Below are positions 8,736 through 17,073 of a stretch of DNA of 64,000 nucleotides, in pieces. The stretch comes from Corynebacterium sp. (GTDB lineage Bacteria > Actinomycetota > Actinomycetes > Mycobacteriales > Mycobacteriaceae). Under the pieces are notes generated by a model. That model was not told the origin of the DNA and searched no databases. It saw only the letters and a program-made list of their open reading frames with translations. The stretch is taken from assembly GCF_030532325.1 (NCBI RefSeq), contig NZ_JAUNLS010000001.1, positions 228,633-292,632 of the forward strand. Reading direction: 5' to 3'. Numbering within the stretch: the first letter of the stretch is position 1; each line of letters starts with the position of its first letter. A program made the translations under genes and the position numbers.

Positions 8736-9806
8736 GTGACATCACCATCGCAGAGCAAACTTCCGCAGAGCAAACCTCAACCCCGCCAGGGCACCCGGAT
8801 CGAATTCCGCAACGTCACCAAGGTCTTCAAGAACAAGAAGACCACGACGACCGCCCTTAACGAGGTCTCCCTGACCGTCGAGCCCGGCGAGATCATCGGC
8901 ATCATCGGTTTTTCCGGCGCCGGCAAGTCCACGCTCGTGCGCATGATCAACGGCCTGGATAAGCCCACCTCCGGTCAGCTGCTGCTCGACGGCACCGACA
9001 TCGTCCCGCTGCCCGAGTCCAAGCTGCGCGGAATCCGCCGCAACATCGGCATGATCTTCCAGCAGTTCAACCTCATGACCTCGCGCACCGCGGCGGGCAA
9101 CGTGGAGTACCCGCTGCAGCTGGCTGGCGTGCCCAAGGCAGAGCGCAAGAAGCGCGCCCAGGAGCTGCTCGAGTTCGTCGGTCTGGGTGACAAGGGCTCA
9201 AACTACCCGGAGCAGCTCTCCGGCGGCCAGAAGCAGCGCGTCGGCATCGCCCGCGCCCTGGCCACCAACCCCTCGCTGCTGCTGGCCGACGAAGCCACCT
9301 CCGCCCTCGACCCCACCACCACCCGCGAGGTCCTCGACCTTTTGCGCAAGGTCAACCGCGATTTCGGCATCACCATCGTGGTCATCACCCACGAGATGGA
9401 CGTCGTGCGCTCGATCGCCGACAAGGTCGCGGTCATGGAGCACGGCCGCGTCATCGAATCCGGCAGCGTCTACGAGGTCTTCTCCAACCCGCAGACCGAG
9501 GTCGCCTCCAAGTTCGTGGCCACCTCCCTGCGCAACACCCCGGACGTCGTCGAGGCCGATGACCTGCTCGCCCACGAGGGCCGACTGTTCACCATCAACC
9601 TCACGGAGAGCTCCGGCTTCTTCTCCGCGGCCAGCACGCTGGCCGAGCGCGGCGTGTCCATCGCCGTCGTGCACGGCGGCATCACCACGCTGCAGCGCCA
9701 CTCCTTTGGCAAGATCACCGTCCGCCTCAACGGGCCTGACGACGCCATCGAGCAGTTCTACTCCACTCTGCAGACCACCACCGACATTGAGGAGATCCAA
9801 CGATGA
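8736..9806 (+). CDS. metN: Methionine ABC transporter ATP-binding protein MetN
   Basis: A 356-residue ATPase with Walker A GFSGAGKST, Q-loop IFQQFNLM, signature LSGGQKQR, Walker B LLADEAT and switch His in VITHEMD. A C-terminal NIL regulatory domain covers about the last 85 residues (GRLFTINLTESSGFF onwards) and mediates trans-inhibition by methionine in MetNI. GTG 8736 was chosen because AAGGAC lies about 10 nt upstream and the longer reading from 8673 would add residues with no family match. It overlaps metI by four bases (ATGA). The N-terminal extension before the first beta strand is rich in Ser/Gln/Pro and looks disordered. Confidence 0.93.
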   Translation: MTSPSQSKLPQSKPQPRQGTRIEFRNVTKVFKNKKTTTTALNEVSLTVEPGEIIGIIGFSGAGKSTLVRMINGLDKPTSGQLLLDGTDIVPLPESKLRGIRRNIGMIFQQFNLMTSRTAAGNVEYPLQLAGVPKAERKKRAQELLEFVGLGDKGSNYPEQLSGGQKQRVGIARALATNPSLLLADEATSALDPTTTREVLDLLRKVNRDFGITIVVITHEMDVVRSIADKVAVMEHGRVIESGSVYEVFSNPQTEVASKFVATSLRNTPDVVEADDLLAHEGRLFTINLTESSGFFSAASTLAERGVSIAVVHGGITTLQRHSFGKITVRLNGPDDAIEQFYSTLQTTTDIEEIQR

Positions 9807-10483
9807 CCACCACCTACCTCGCGGAAGCGAACTGGAACCGGCTCGGTGACACGCTTGTCGACGCCATCAAGGACACCCTCATCATGGTGGCCACCACCAT
9901 GGTGCTCGCCGGCATCATCGGCCTCGTGCTGGGCATCCTGCTCTACACCACCCGCCCCGGCGGAATCCTGCAGAACAAGCCCATCTACGTCATCATCAAC
10001 GTGCTGGTGAACTTCGTCCGCCCGATCCCCTTCATCATCCTGCTGGCCTTCGTGCAGCCGCTCACCGTGGCCGTGCTGGGCGGCTCGATCGGCCGCGGGC
10101 CAGCCACCTTCGTCATGGTCATCGCAGCCACCTTCGCCGTGGCACGCATCGTCGAACAAAACCTCGTGGCCCTAGATCCGGGTGTTATCGAGGCCGCGCG
10201 CTCCATGGGTGCTTCCCCGTGGAAAATCATCACCACGGTGATTGTTCCTGAGGCCCTCGGCCCCCTGGTGCTGGGCTACACCTTCCTGTTTATCGGCATC
10301 GTCGACATGTCCGCGATGGCCGGCTACGTCGGCGGCGGCGGCCTGGGTGACTTCGCCATCGTCTACGGCTACCGCGCCTTCGAGTGGGAGGTCACCGTGG
10401 TGGCCACCCTCATCATCATCGTGCTGGTGCAGGCCGCACAGTTCTTTGGCAACTGGCTCTCCGCCAAAATCATGCGCCGCTAA
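9803..10483 (+). CDS. metI: Methionine ABC transporter permease MetI
   Basis: A 226-residue inner-membrane permease with about five hydrophobic helices and the EAA-type coupling loop EAARSMGASPWKIITTVIVPEALGPL at about residues 131-156, which docks on MetN. Family blocks FVRPIPFIILL and GGGGLGDFAIVYGY are present. It starts inside the metN stop (ATGA), so the order metQ-metQ-metN-metI forms one operon on the + strand. The gene ends 11 bp before the convergent stop of the next gene, so no classical terminator fits between them. Confidence 0.93.
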   Translation: MTTTYLAEANWNRLGDTLVDAIKDTLIMVATTMVLAGIIGLVLGILLYTTRPGGILQNKPIYVIINVLVNFVRPIPFIILLAFVQPLTVAVLGGSIGRGPATFVMVIAATFAVARIVEQNLVALDPGVIEAARSMGASPWKIITTVIVPEALGPLVLGYTFLFIGIVDMSAMAGYVGGGGLGDFAIVYGYRAFEWEVTVVATLIIIVLVQAAQFFGNWLSAKIMRR

Positions 10484-10494
10484 CGCGGCAGGAA

Positions 10495-11355
10495 TCACGC
10501 GCTGCTAACAGCCTTCGCCACCAACGCCGTCGAGGTCTTCGGCTCATCCCCACACGAGGAGATGGTGCCGGAGACCTCACGCGTATCCAGCTCCACGCTC
10601 CACGCGCGGCCGTCGGCATGGCGCACCGTCACGCGGCTTCCCGCCGCCGCGGCACCCTCCACCGGCTCGACGGTGAGATCCCCGTAGTACAGGGCCTCGG
10701 AGGCGTCGAGAAGCTGGCGGGCCACCGCCAACTCCGCCACCTGCCCGGCCGGGGAATACAGGCCGCACCCGCGGTTGGCCGGGTAGAAGTACTCCCCGCG
10801 CAGGCTGGCGCGCATGAGCTGGCGCCCCGCCTCGGCGTTGAGGCGGCCGAAGGAATAGCCCCACGGCATGAGCAACACCGAGGGCGCAAAACGGTGCCCC
10901 TTGGTGTGCGAGGTCTCCCACACGTTCTCCCCAAACTCCTCCGCCAACTCGGCGGCCAGCGGGCGGCCCTTGAGTGCACAGCACACATCGCGCTTGGCGT
11001 GGGTGCACACCAGCGTCAGCGGCAGGCACTCGCCCTCCGGGTGCTCCAGATCCAGGTCGAGGATCTCCTCCGGGGAGCGCAGAACATGCGCCTTGACCAG
11101 GCCCTCTTTCGCCCACACCACGAAGCAACGGTAGTGGCCGCAATCGCTATGACCCTGCCGGCCGGGGCGGCGGATAAGTTGCAGGGAGGCCGTGCCCAGC
11201 TTCTTCTTCAACGCAGCGGTGAGCTCTGGGCCGAAGGTATCGCCGTCAAGGACGTCGCGCGACCATCCCTTGGGCCACTCGAAGAGAACGTAGACCTCGG
11301 CCTTCTTAGCAGTGCCGGGCAGAGGCTCTACCTGAACGTCGGAGCAATGCGTCAT
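10495..11355 (-). CDS. Sucrase/ferredoxin-like (Suc_Fer) protein
   Basis: A 286-residue protein of the sucrase-ferredoxin-like family, a thioredoxin-fold relative of [2Fe-2S] ferredoxins. The N-terminal part contains HCSD and later GHSDCGHYRC. The family hallmark is CTHAKRDVCCALKGRP at about residues 133-148, followed by ETSHTKGHRFAPSVLLMP with conserved His residues, probably metal or cluster ligands. The C-terminal part (residues 200-286) is less conserved. The biological role is not established; proteins of this group have been linked to iron-sulfur or apoptotic sucrase functions only loosely. It is a single gene, convergent with metI and divergent from the AMIN-like gene, with no apparent link to methionine uptake. 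Confidence 0.8.
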   Translation of the reverse strand: MTHCSDVQVEPLPGTAKKAEVYVLFEWPKGWSRDVLDGDTFGPELTAALKKKLGTASLQLIRRPGRQGHSDCGHYRCFVVWAKEGLVKAHVLRSPEEILDLDLEHPEGECLPLTLVCTHAKRDVCCALKGRPLAAELAEEFGENVWETSHTKGHRFAPSVLLMPWGYSFGRLNAEAGRQLMRASLRGEYFYPANRGCGLYSPAGQVAELAVARQLLDASEALYYGDLTVEPVEGAAAAGSRVTVRHADGRAWSVELDTREVSGTISSCGDEPKTSTALVAKAVSSA

Positions 11356-11465
11356 GGCGGACAGTCTAGTCCACCGCGGGCCTGCGTCACTGCGTTCGCA
11401 ACAATGTGGTTACGATGCCCTAAGTCCCACTCCGGCCTGCGCAGCATCCGATTACTGTCAAAGGC

Positions 11466-12065
11466 ATGCCGAATCTAACTCTCGTGCGCGCAGCCGCCGT
11501 CTTTCTCGCCGGCGCTGTCATCCTGCAAGGCTGCGCGGCCTCAACGGACACTGGTTCCGGCCCCACCTCCACCGTGGCGGCTACGCTTTCTGGTGCATCC
11601 TCCTCCACCGCCCCAGCCGGCATCTCACCGCTGGGCAGCGCCAACCTCGACCTTAAGACCCTGCGCCCGGCGGTGCCCTCGCAGCTGGTGGTCACCGACG
11701 TGCGTGTGGGCAAGCACGAGGGCTTCGAGCGGGTGGTTTTTGAATTCGTCGGGGACGGCTCCCCCGGCTGGTTCATCGACTACACAGAATCCCCCGCCCA
11801 GCAGGGCTCGGGCACTCCCATCAAGCACGGCGGCTCCACTGCCCTCAACGTCAACATCGATGGCACCACCTACCCCTTCGAGCTGGGGATGGAGGACCCA
11901 CACATCGGCACCGTCAAGGGCGATGGCGGCGCGGTCACCGAGGTCACCCCGGCCGGCACCTTCGAGGGGCGCTCCCAGTTTGTCATCGGCATGGCAGAGC
12001 GCCACGCTTATTCCGTCGAAGTGCTCACCGGGCCCACCCGCTTGGTCATCGACATCCTCAACTAG
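11466..12065 (+). CDS. AMIN-like domain lipoprotein
   Basis: A 199-residue exported lipoprotein. The N-terminal signal (MPNLTLVRAAAVFLAGAVIL) ends in the lipobox LQGC. A Ser/Thr/Ala-rich linker runs to about residue 65. The folded part resembles the small beta-rich AMIN-like domain of actinobacterial lipoproteins (TDVRVGKHEGFERVVFEF, then VEVLTGPTRLVIDIL at the end). The family is thought to sit at the cell surface; no enzyme activity is known. Its stop overlaps the convergent imuB stop by four bases. It stands alone between the Suc_Fer gene and the mutagenesis cassette. Confidence 0.75.
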   Translation: MPNLTLVRAAAVFLAGAVILQGCAASTDTGSGPTSTVAATLSGASSSTAPAGISPLGSANLDLKTLRPAVPSQLVVTDVRVGKHEGFERVVFEFVGDGSPGWFIDYTESPAQQGSGTPIKHGGSTALNVNIDGTTYPFELGMEDPHIGTVKGDGGAVTEVTPAGTFEGRSQFVIGMAERHAYSVEVLTGPTRLVIDILN

Positions 12066-13606
12066 GTATAGGTAGCCTCCACAGACCAGCGCCCGGCGGC
12101 CCACACCAGCAGCCAGGCGCGCTGGCCGCGCTCGGACTCCCCCACCACCTGCAGGCGGGCGCAGCGCTGCTCGCCCCAGGCCTCCACCGGCCACGGCCCG
12201 GCCCAGCCGATCACCCGGTAGCGCTGCCGACTCCAGCTCACCGCGGCGGGCTCCCCGGATAGCAGCGCCTCGGCGGTGACAAAGAGCTCGGCCGCGGAGG
12301 CATCAACAATCCGGATGCGCGCCGCCGGGTGTGCCAGCTGGGCCGGCAAAGGAGCCGGGATCCTCCCCGGCCAGGTGCCCTGCGGGGCGGGTTCACGCTG
12401 CTCGCCGTAGGGGACGTACTCGATCCTTCCGGCCACCCCGCGCCCGCCACCATCCCGTGGCTGCAGCACACGGTCCACCCCCAGCTGCGACTGGACGCGG
12501 GAAATCACCCGCTTGGCCTGCTCCGTGGAGGCCGCAGCCCCCCACAGCCCACGGGCCTCAGGCGCGGCGGTCTCCACTGGCTCCAGCAGCAGCTTCACCA
12601 CCCCGCCGCCCTCGCCCGCGCGGGCGCTGCTTAGCCACCCATCCAGCTGCCAGCGCACGCGATCAGCCGTGGCGGACTCGCTCAGCGCTTCCTGGGTGCG
12701 CCACACCCGCTCCACGCGCTCACCCCGCTCAAACTCCGCACACACCCGCAGCCGCAGGCACACCTGCCCCGCCGCGCGCAGGCGCACGTGCAGGCGCGCT
12801 GCCAGCTGGCGCGCCGCGAAGGCCGCCGCATCCACGCGCTCCAGCGGCTCCTCAAAGTTCTCCTCCACGGCCAGATCTGGGCGCGCCAGCTCGGGGGCCA
12901 CCCTCCTATCGGGGGCGGCGCTCGCGATGGCGTGGCAGCGCTTGCCCGCCTCACCAAACCGGGTGCTCATCTGCCGCAGCGGCAGCTCCGCCAGCTCGCC
13001 GAGGGTGCGCAGACCCAAAGCGCGCAACTGCGCGACCAGCTCCGGCGGGCAGCCCAGGCAGACCTCCGCCGCGAGCACGCCGAGCGGCTGGGCGGCCAGG
13101 AACTGCCGGGAGCCTCCCTCCGGGACCACCGCGCCCAGCCCCTCGTGGCGCGCGGCAATCAGTGCGGTAGCGATTTCATCCGCCACCCCGATGGTGGCGT
13201 CGAGCCCGGCGTGGGCGGCTGCGTCCACGAGCATCTCCGCGGCGGTATCCTCCCCGCCGTGGAAGCGGCCCGCGGCGGCGGCATCCACAATCACCAGGCC
13301 CGGGCGCAGCACCTCCACCGAGGAGGCCACCGCGTCCAGGCCCACCGCTATCTGGGCAAAGACTGCTCCGTCGCGGTCGGGGTTGGCCTCCTCCACACGC
13401 AGCTGCGGGGCCACCGCCTGCGCCTGCCGCACCCGCATGCCGCGGCGAATCCCCGCCCGGCGCGCGGCGGCGTTACACGCGAGCACCTGGTGCTGGCGCA
13501 CCACGGCGCACGCGCCCTGTTCCTCCTGCGTCTTCCCCTTGACCGGCAGGCCTTCCCGCAGGGCCTGGACGGGCCAGTCTGGAAACCACAGGGCCGCGAC
13601 TCTCAC
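12062..13606 (-). CDS. imuB: ImuB, Y-family polymerase-like mutasome subunit
   Basis: A 514-residue DinB/UmuC-related protein. The N-terminus RVAALWFPDWPVQAL has the ImuB form of the first Y-family motif, where the catalytic acidic pair of active polymerases is missing. ImuB is known as a non-catalytic adaptor that links DnaE2, ImuA' and the beta clamp. Little-finger and C-terminal regions follow; QLGVDRVL at about residue 385 is where ImuB proteins usually carry the clamp-binding segment. The GTG start overlaps the imuA' TGA (GTGA), so the two are co-translated. The gene is expected to be SOS-controlled from the LexA-like site at the imuA' 5' end. Its stop overlaps the convergent lipoprotein gene. 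Confidence 0.9.
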   Translation of the reverse strand: MRVAALWFPDWPVQALREGLPVKGKTQEEQGACAVVRQHQVLACNAAARRAGIRRGMRVRQAQAVAPQLRVEEANPDRDGAVFAQIAVGLDAVASSVEVLRPGLVIVDAAAAGRFHGGEDTAAEMLVDAAAHAGLDATIGVADEIATALIAARHEGLGAVVPEGGSRQFLAAQPLGVLAAEVCLGCPPELVAQLRALGLRTLGELAELPLRQMSTRFGEAGKRCHAIASAAPDRRVAPELARPDLAVEENFEEPLERVDAAAFAARQLAARLHVRLRAAGQVCLRLRVCAEFERGERVERVWRTQEALSESATADRVRWQLDGWLSSARAGEGGGVVKLLLEPVETAAPEARGLWGAAASTEQAKRVISRVQSQLGVDRVLQPRDGGGRGVAGRIEYVPYGEQREPAPQGTWPGRIPAPLPAQLAHPAARIRIVDASAAELFVTAEALLSGEPAAVSWSRQRYRVIGWAGPWPVEAWGEQRCARLQVVGESERGQRAWLLVWAAGRWSVEATYT

Positions 13607-14295
13607 ACTGCCTCCAGGCGACGGCGCTGTCCGCAGGTCACCACACCGCGCACGGGGTTGCGCCCCTTGGAGTCCACGTGCACGTCAATGTCCAGGCCAC
13701 GGATGCGCCCGCTTCCCTTGCCCACGCCGCGGAAGGTGACCACCTCAGCCCGCAACGCGGTGGAGGTCCCCGGCAGGCGCGTACCCACGGTGAGCACCGC
13801 AGCCTGCCCGCCGCGCAGCTTGGCCAGCACCGGACGCGCCCGGGTGGGCGAGAGCTCGCCCGTGCCGCGGTGGATCACCAGATCCAGCCCCTCACACAAA
13901 ATCCCCGTGACCGCCCAGGGATCCGCCCCGGCATCGGGCACCGTGACCACCCGGGAGACATCGCCTTCCTCGGCCACCTGTGCGAGCGATAGATTCGGCC
14001 AGCCCACCACCCCAACGTGTCCACCGTGCGCGCTAACATGCGTGATGAGTTCTACCGCCAAGGCGGCACACTCGCTGCACGCCACCGCCTGACGGCGCGC
14101 CAGGCCACCTGCGGGAAGCAGCCCGGCCAGCGCGGATGGCACCCCCACCACCTCAACCGCGGGCTGCACCTTAGGCTGGCGCGCAGGCGCGGCGGAGTTC
14201 TCCACAGCGTCAATGCGGGCACGCAGGGCCGCGATGCGCTCGGCCCTACTCAAGCCGGCCACCGCCCCATCAATGCGAACGCCTGTTTGATTCAT
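13603..14295 (-). CDS. imuA': ImuA', RecA-like mutasome accessory protein
   Basis: About 230 residues from ATG 14295, or 219 from GTG 14262. It is RecA/SulA-like in the core (GLLPAGGLARRQAVACSEC, then HVGVVGWPNLSLAQVAEEG), without a canonical Walker A lysine. In mycobacteria ImuA' together with ImuB and DnaE2 carries out damage-induced mutagenesis. Gene order imuA'-imuB with overlapping stop/start is as expected. The start is uncertain: a LexA-like box (14275-14290) falls inside codons 2-7 of the long form, while the GTG at 14262 sits 12 bp beyond the box, close to the 15-bp spacing seen for dnaE2. Homology-like sequence begins at about GLSRAERIAALRARI, which favours the shorter form. Confidence 0.85.
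   Translation of the reverse strand: MNQTGVRIDGAVAGLSRAERIAALRARIDAVENSAAPARQPKVQPAVEVVGVPSALAGLLPAGGLARRQAVACSECAALAVELITHVSAHGGHVGVVGWPNLSLAQVAEEGDVSRVVTVPDAGADPWAVTGILCEGLDLVIHRGTGELSPTRARPVLAKLRGGQAAVLTVGTRLPGTSTALRAEVVTFRGVGKGSGRIRGLDIDVHVDSKGRNPVRGVVTCGQRRRLEAV
14275..14290 (-). promoter_or_regulatory. LexA (SOS) box at the imuA' 5' end
   Basis: GCGAAC-GCCT-GTTTGA on the + strand matches TCGAAC-N4-GTTCGA at 10 of 12 bases. A further half-site GTTCGA lies at 14337-14342. The box overlaps the first codons if imuA' starts at 14295 but precedes a possible GTG start at 14262. With the dnaE2 box it puts both halves of the mutasome under one regulator. Confidence 0.6.
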
Positions 14296-14360
14296 GCACC
14301 TATTATGAACCCCGCCCCGGACACGTGCAATTGCGTGTTCGAATGGTAGCGTTAACCGGC

Positions 14361-14762
14361 ATGAACACCCTGCGCACGAACACCACGCCCATCCCCACCC
14401 CGCTCTGGGTCCGCGCGGGTTCCTCCGCCCTTTCCGGTGCTGCCATCGCGGTGGGCGCCAGCCGCCTGCACTTCGGTCTCGCCCTCGGGCTGAGCTTGGT
14501 GCTCATCCTCCTCGCGTGCAGCCTCACGCTCCTGCACCCCTACCGCCAGGAGCTGCGGGACTACGCCCAGGACCACAACGTCACCATGCTGCCCACCATC
14601 GCCCAGCTGCTGCCGCTCATGGTGCTGTGGCTGCTCTTCATGCTCGCCCCGCTGTTCAGCCTGCCGGTCTGGGGCTGCGTGGTGGTATTCCTCCTCGTCA
14701 CAGCGGCCACCTACGTGCTCTTCCCACACGTCGACGGCAGCCGCAAACTGGCCTTCGCTTAA
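14361..14762 (+). CDS. Small multi-pass membrane protein of unknown function
   Basis: A 133-residue protein with four predicted membrane segments (roughly residues 22-36, 38-55, 80-100, 104-121). A soluble loop rich in charged residues (HPYRQELRDYAQDHN) lies between helices 2 and 3. Arg and Thr are enriched at the N-terminus. ATG 14361 was chosen over the upstream 14325 because the hydrophobic pattern starts soon after it. It is transcribed divergently from imuA' through a 65-bp gap that also contains the half LexA site. I do not recognise a family; it could be one of the DUF-type actinobacterial membrane proteins. Confidence 0.6.
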   Translation: MNTLRTNTTPIPTPLWVRAGSSALSGAAIAVGASRLHFGLALGLSLVLILLACSLTLLHPYRQELRDYAQDHNVTMLPTIAQLLPLMVLWLLFMLAPLFSLPVWGCVVVFLLVTAATYVLFPHVDGSRKLAFA

Positions 14763-14783
14763 GCCTTTGCCTGAGGCGCGCGC

Positions 14784-15920
14784 TTAGGGCCAGGGCCGCA
14801 GCACATCGTTCGTCGGCCAGCCGCTGCGGTCGAGGTCGGAAGTGACCTCCACCTTGCGCGGGCCGTCCTCCTCCAGGCGGATGGCGACAGAGGAATCGGA
14901 AATCAGCACGCTATCGCCACGGGTATCGATGAGCCGGCCGGCCACGTAGCTCACTTTTTCGTCGGCAAGCGCGGCGTCGGTGTCAAAGAAATCATCGCCC
15001 ACCTGCGCAGGAAACACGCCGAAGGGCATCGTCATCGACAGCTTGGCGGCGCGCTCCTTCTGGTTGGAGGGGCCGGAAAGCTCAAAGTCGGCCTCGCTGC
15101 CAAAAGGCGTGGAGTCCTGGCTGGCGCAGACAAAATCAAAGCTCTGGAAGCCGCACACGTAGGAGCCTGTGGCCGAGGGCACGCGGAAAGTAACCTCGTT
15201 AAGGTCCGCGCGCTCCTCGTCCCAGGGCTTCACCCGCGCGTTGCCAAACCCCACGCGGCGCCCGCCGTCGCTACCCGGTAGCGACTTGCCCAAATCGAGG
15301 TAGACATCCGTGCCGCCCTGAACATCAGAGTCAACCTCGTCGATCTCCTCGCTGGGCTCCACAAAGGTGCCATCGCGGGTGTAGTCCACCGTGATGTCGC
15401 CGTAGGTCACCGTCGCGGTCTCGCCCTCGATGGAGACGTCATCCACGCTCGGGGCCACCTTGACCTCATCGCCGTCGAAACCTGCATCAAGGTACTCCGT
15501 GCCCGCGAAGAACAGCACCGCCTGCCCCTGCTTCACAAAGCCGTCCTCGTCATAATCCCCCACGTCCACCACCACATAGCTAAGCTCCGCGCAGGGGTCG
15601 AAGCGGTTCTTCGTCATCTTAAGGGAGGCAAAAGGGAAGTCGCTGGAAACGTCGCCAGCCAGCGGGGCCTTCATCTGCATGAGGTAGTAGCCGGCATAGG
15701 TGTTGCCCAGGTCCATGAAGGGATCCGCGCACTCCTGCGGGGCCTGCGCCCTATCTTTGGTGACGTTGCCGGACATCACGTCAATCATGGCAAATTGCGG
15801 TTCAGCGCTCTGCGTGGACTGCGCTTCTGGGTCAAAGGCCGGTTCCTCCTCGGCGGGGGAAGAACAGGACACGAGCGCAAGAGACGCAGCAACAGCCGGC
15901 GCCACCAAGGCTTTACGCAT
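14784..15920 (-). CDS. Putative secreted lipoprotein of unknown function
   Basis: A 378-residue lipoprotein with signal peptide MRKALVAPAVAASLALV and lipobox LVSC, followed by a short acidic linker (EEEPAFDPEAQ). The mature part is rich in Asp, Glu and Val and looks like an extracellular beta-rich domain. Four Cys are visible outside the lipobox: ECAD and PCAEL early, CGFQ and VCAS later. They could pair as disulfides outside the cell. ATG 15920 was chosen because AAAGG lies 7 nt upstream and it gives a proper signal peptide; an earlier start at 15959 would bury it. It is divergent from the threonine aldolase. No family is recognised and no function can be claimed. Confidence 0.7.
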   Translation of the reverse strand: MRKALVAPAVAASLALVSCSSPAEEEPAFDPEAQSTQSAEPQFAMIDVMSGNVTKDRAQAPQECADPFMDLGNTYAGYYLMQMKAPLAGDVSSDFPFASLKMTKNRFDPCAELSYVVVDVGDYDEDGFVKQGQAVLFFAGTEYLDAGFDGDEVKVAPSVDDVSIEGETATVTYGDITVDYTRDGTFVEPSEEIDEVDSDVQGGTDVYLDLGKSLPGSDGGRRVGFGNARVKPWDEERADLNEVTFRVPSATGSYVCGFQSFDFVCASQDSTPFGSEADFELSGPSNQKERAAKLSMTMPFGVFPAQVGDDFFDTDAALADEKVSYVAGRLIDTRGDSVLISDSSVAIRLEEDGPRKVEVTSDLDRSGWPTNDVLRPWP

Positions 15921-15999
15921 GATGAGCCTTTCTAGGAGAGAGACGGACTCCAACAGCATATCGCCCGCGGCGGCGCTGGGTGCTGACTACACTAGCCGC

Positions 16000-17040
16000 A
16001 TGATTCACTTTGGCAACGATTACCACCGCAGCGCTCACCCCCGCGTGCTCGAGGCCATCGCCCGCGCCGAGGGCCCCTTCGACGGCTACGGCCTCGACCC
16101 GCTGTGCGCGAAGGCAGCCGCGGCCATCCGCGGCGCTTGTCAGGCGCCGGAGGCCGGCGTGCACTTCCTGGTGGGCGGCACCCAGACCAACGCCACGGTG
16201 ATAGCCTCCCAGCTGCGCCCCTGGGAGGGCGTGATTTCCGCGGACGGCGGGCACATCGCCACCCACGAGACGGGCGCCATCGAGCACGCCGGCCACAAGG
16301 TGCTCACCCTGCCCGCCGATCTGGGAAAAATCAGCGCTGAGCAGGTGGATTCCTGCGTGCGCGAGTACCACGACTCGGGCGTCGAGGAGCACATGCCCGA
16401 GCCCGCCATGGTCTACGTGTCCCAGCCCACCGAGTACGGCACCGTCTACTCCCGCGCGGAGCTGCGCGCGCTGCGGGAGGTCTGCGATGAGCACGGTCTT
16501 TCGCTGTTTGTCGACGGCGCCCGCCTGGGCTATGCGCTCTCCGCCAGCGATGTCACCCTCCCGGAGCTTGCCACGCTTGCCCACGTCTTCTCCATCGGCG
16601 GCACCAAATGCGGCGCCCTCTTCGGCGAGGCGGTGGTCTTCCCGCGCACGAGTACCTCCGCGCGCGTGAGCGACGCCCGCTTCCGCAACGCCATGAAGCA
16701 AAACGGCGCCCTGCTGGCCAAGGGCTGGCTGCTCGGCGCACAGTTCACGGCCCTGTTCACCGACGATCTCTACGCCACCATCTGCGCCCAGGCCAACGCA
16801 CAGGCCCGGCGGATCGCGCAGGCTTTCGCGACGGCGGGCATCGACATGCTCTTTGACTCCCCCACCAACCAGCAGTTCGCGCTGCTCACCCGTGAGCAGG
16901 AGGAAGCGCTCTCGGAGCAGTTTGTCTGCCAGTTCTTCGAGGAGCACCAGGGCCTGCGCGCGGTGCGTTTCTGTACGAGCTGGGCCACGGATGAGGAGGA
17001 CGTCGACGCCCTGTGCGCTGCGATTTCCGCGCTCAAGTAG
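16000..17040 (+). CDS. ltaE: Low-specificity L-threonine aldolase (beta-eliminating lyase family)
   Basis: A 346-residue PLP-dependent enzyme that splits L-threonine/allo-threonine to glycine and acetaldehyde. The PLP lysine is K203 in FSIGGTKCGALFGE. The cofactor aspartate region is SLFVDGARLGYAL at about 168-180. The N-terminal GNDYHRSAHPRVLEAI matches family starts. Start ATG 16000 gives the normal N-terminus; a longer in-frame reading from 15700 runs through the divergent lipoprotein promoter and is not credible. Some threonine-aldolase-like proteins act on other beta-hydroxy amino acids, so substrate assignment is by family only. It stands alone in the operon sense. Confidence 0.88.
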   Translation: MIHFGNDYHRSAHPRVLEAIARAEGPFDGYGLDPLCAKAAAAIRGACQAPEAGVHFLVGGTQTNATVIASQLRPWEGVISADGGHIATHETGAIEHAGHKVLTLPADLGKISAEQVDSCVREYHDSGVEEHMPEPAMVYVSQPTEYGTVYSRAELRALREVCDEHGLSLFVDGARLGYALSASDVTLPELATLAHVFSIGGTKCGALFGEAVVFPRTSTSARVSDARFRNAMKQNGALLAKGWLLGAQFTALFTDDLYATICAQANAQARRIAQAFATAGIDMLFDSPTNQQFALLTREQEEALSEQFVCQFFEEHQGLRAVRFCTSWATDEEDVDALCAAISALK

Positions 17041-17073
17041 CGGGCGCGGACGGCCTGCCTTAGGGTGTGGGGC

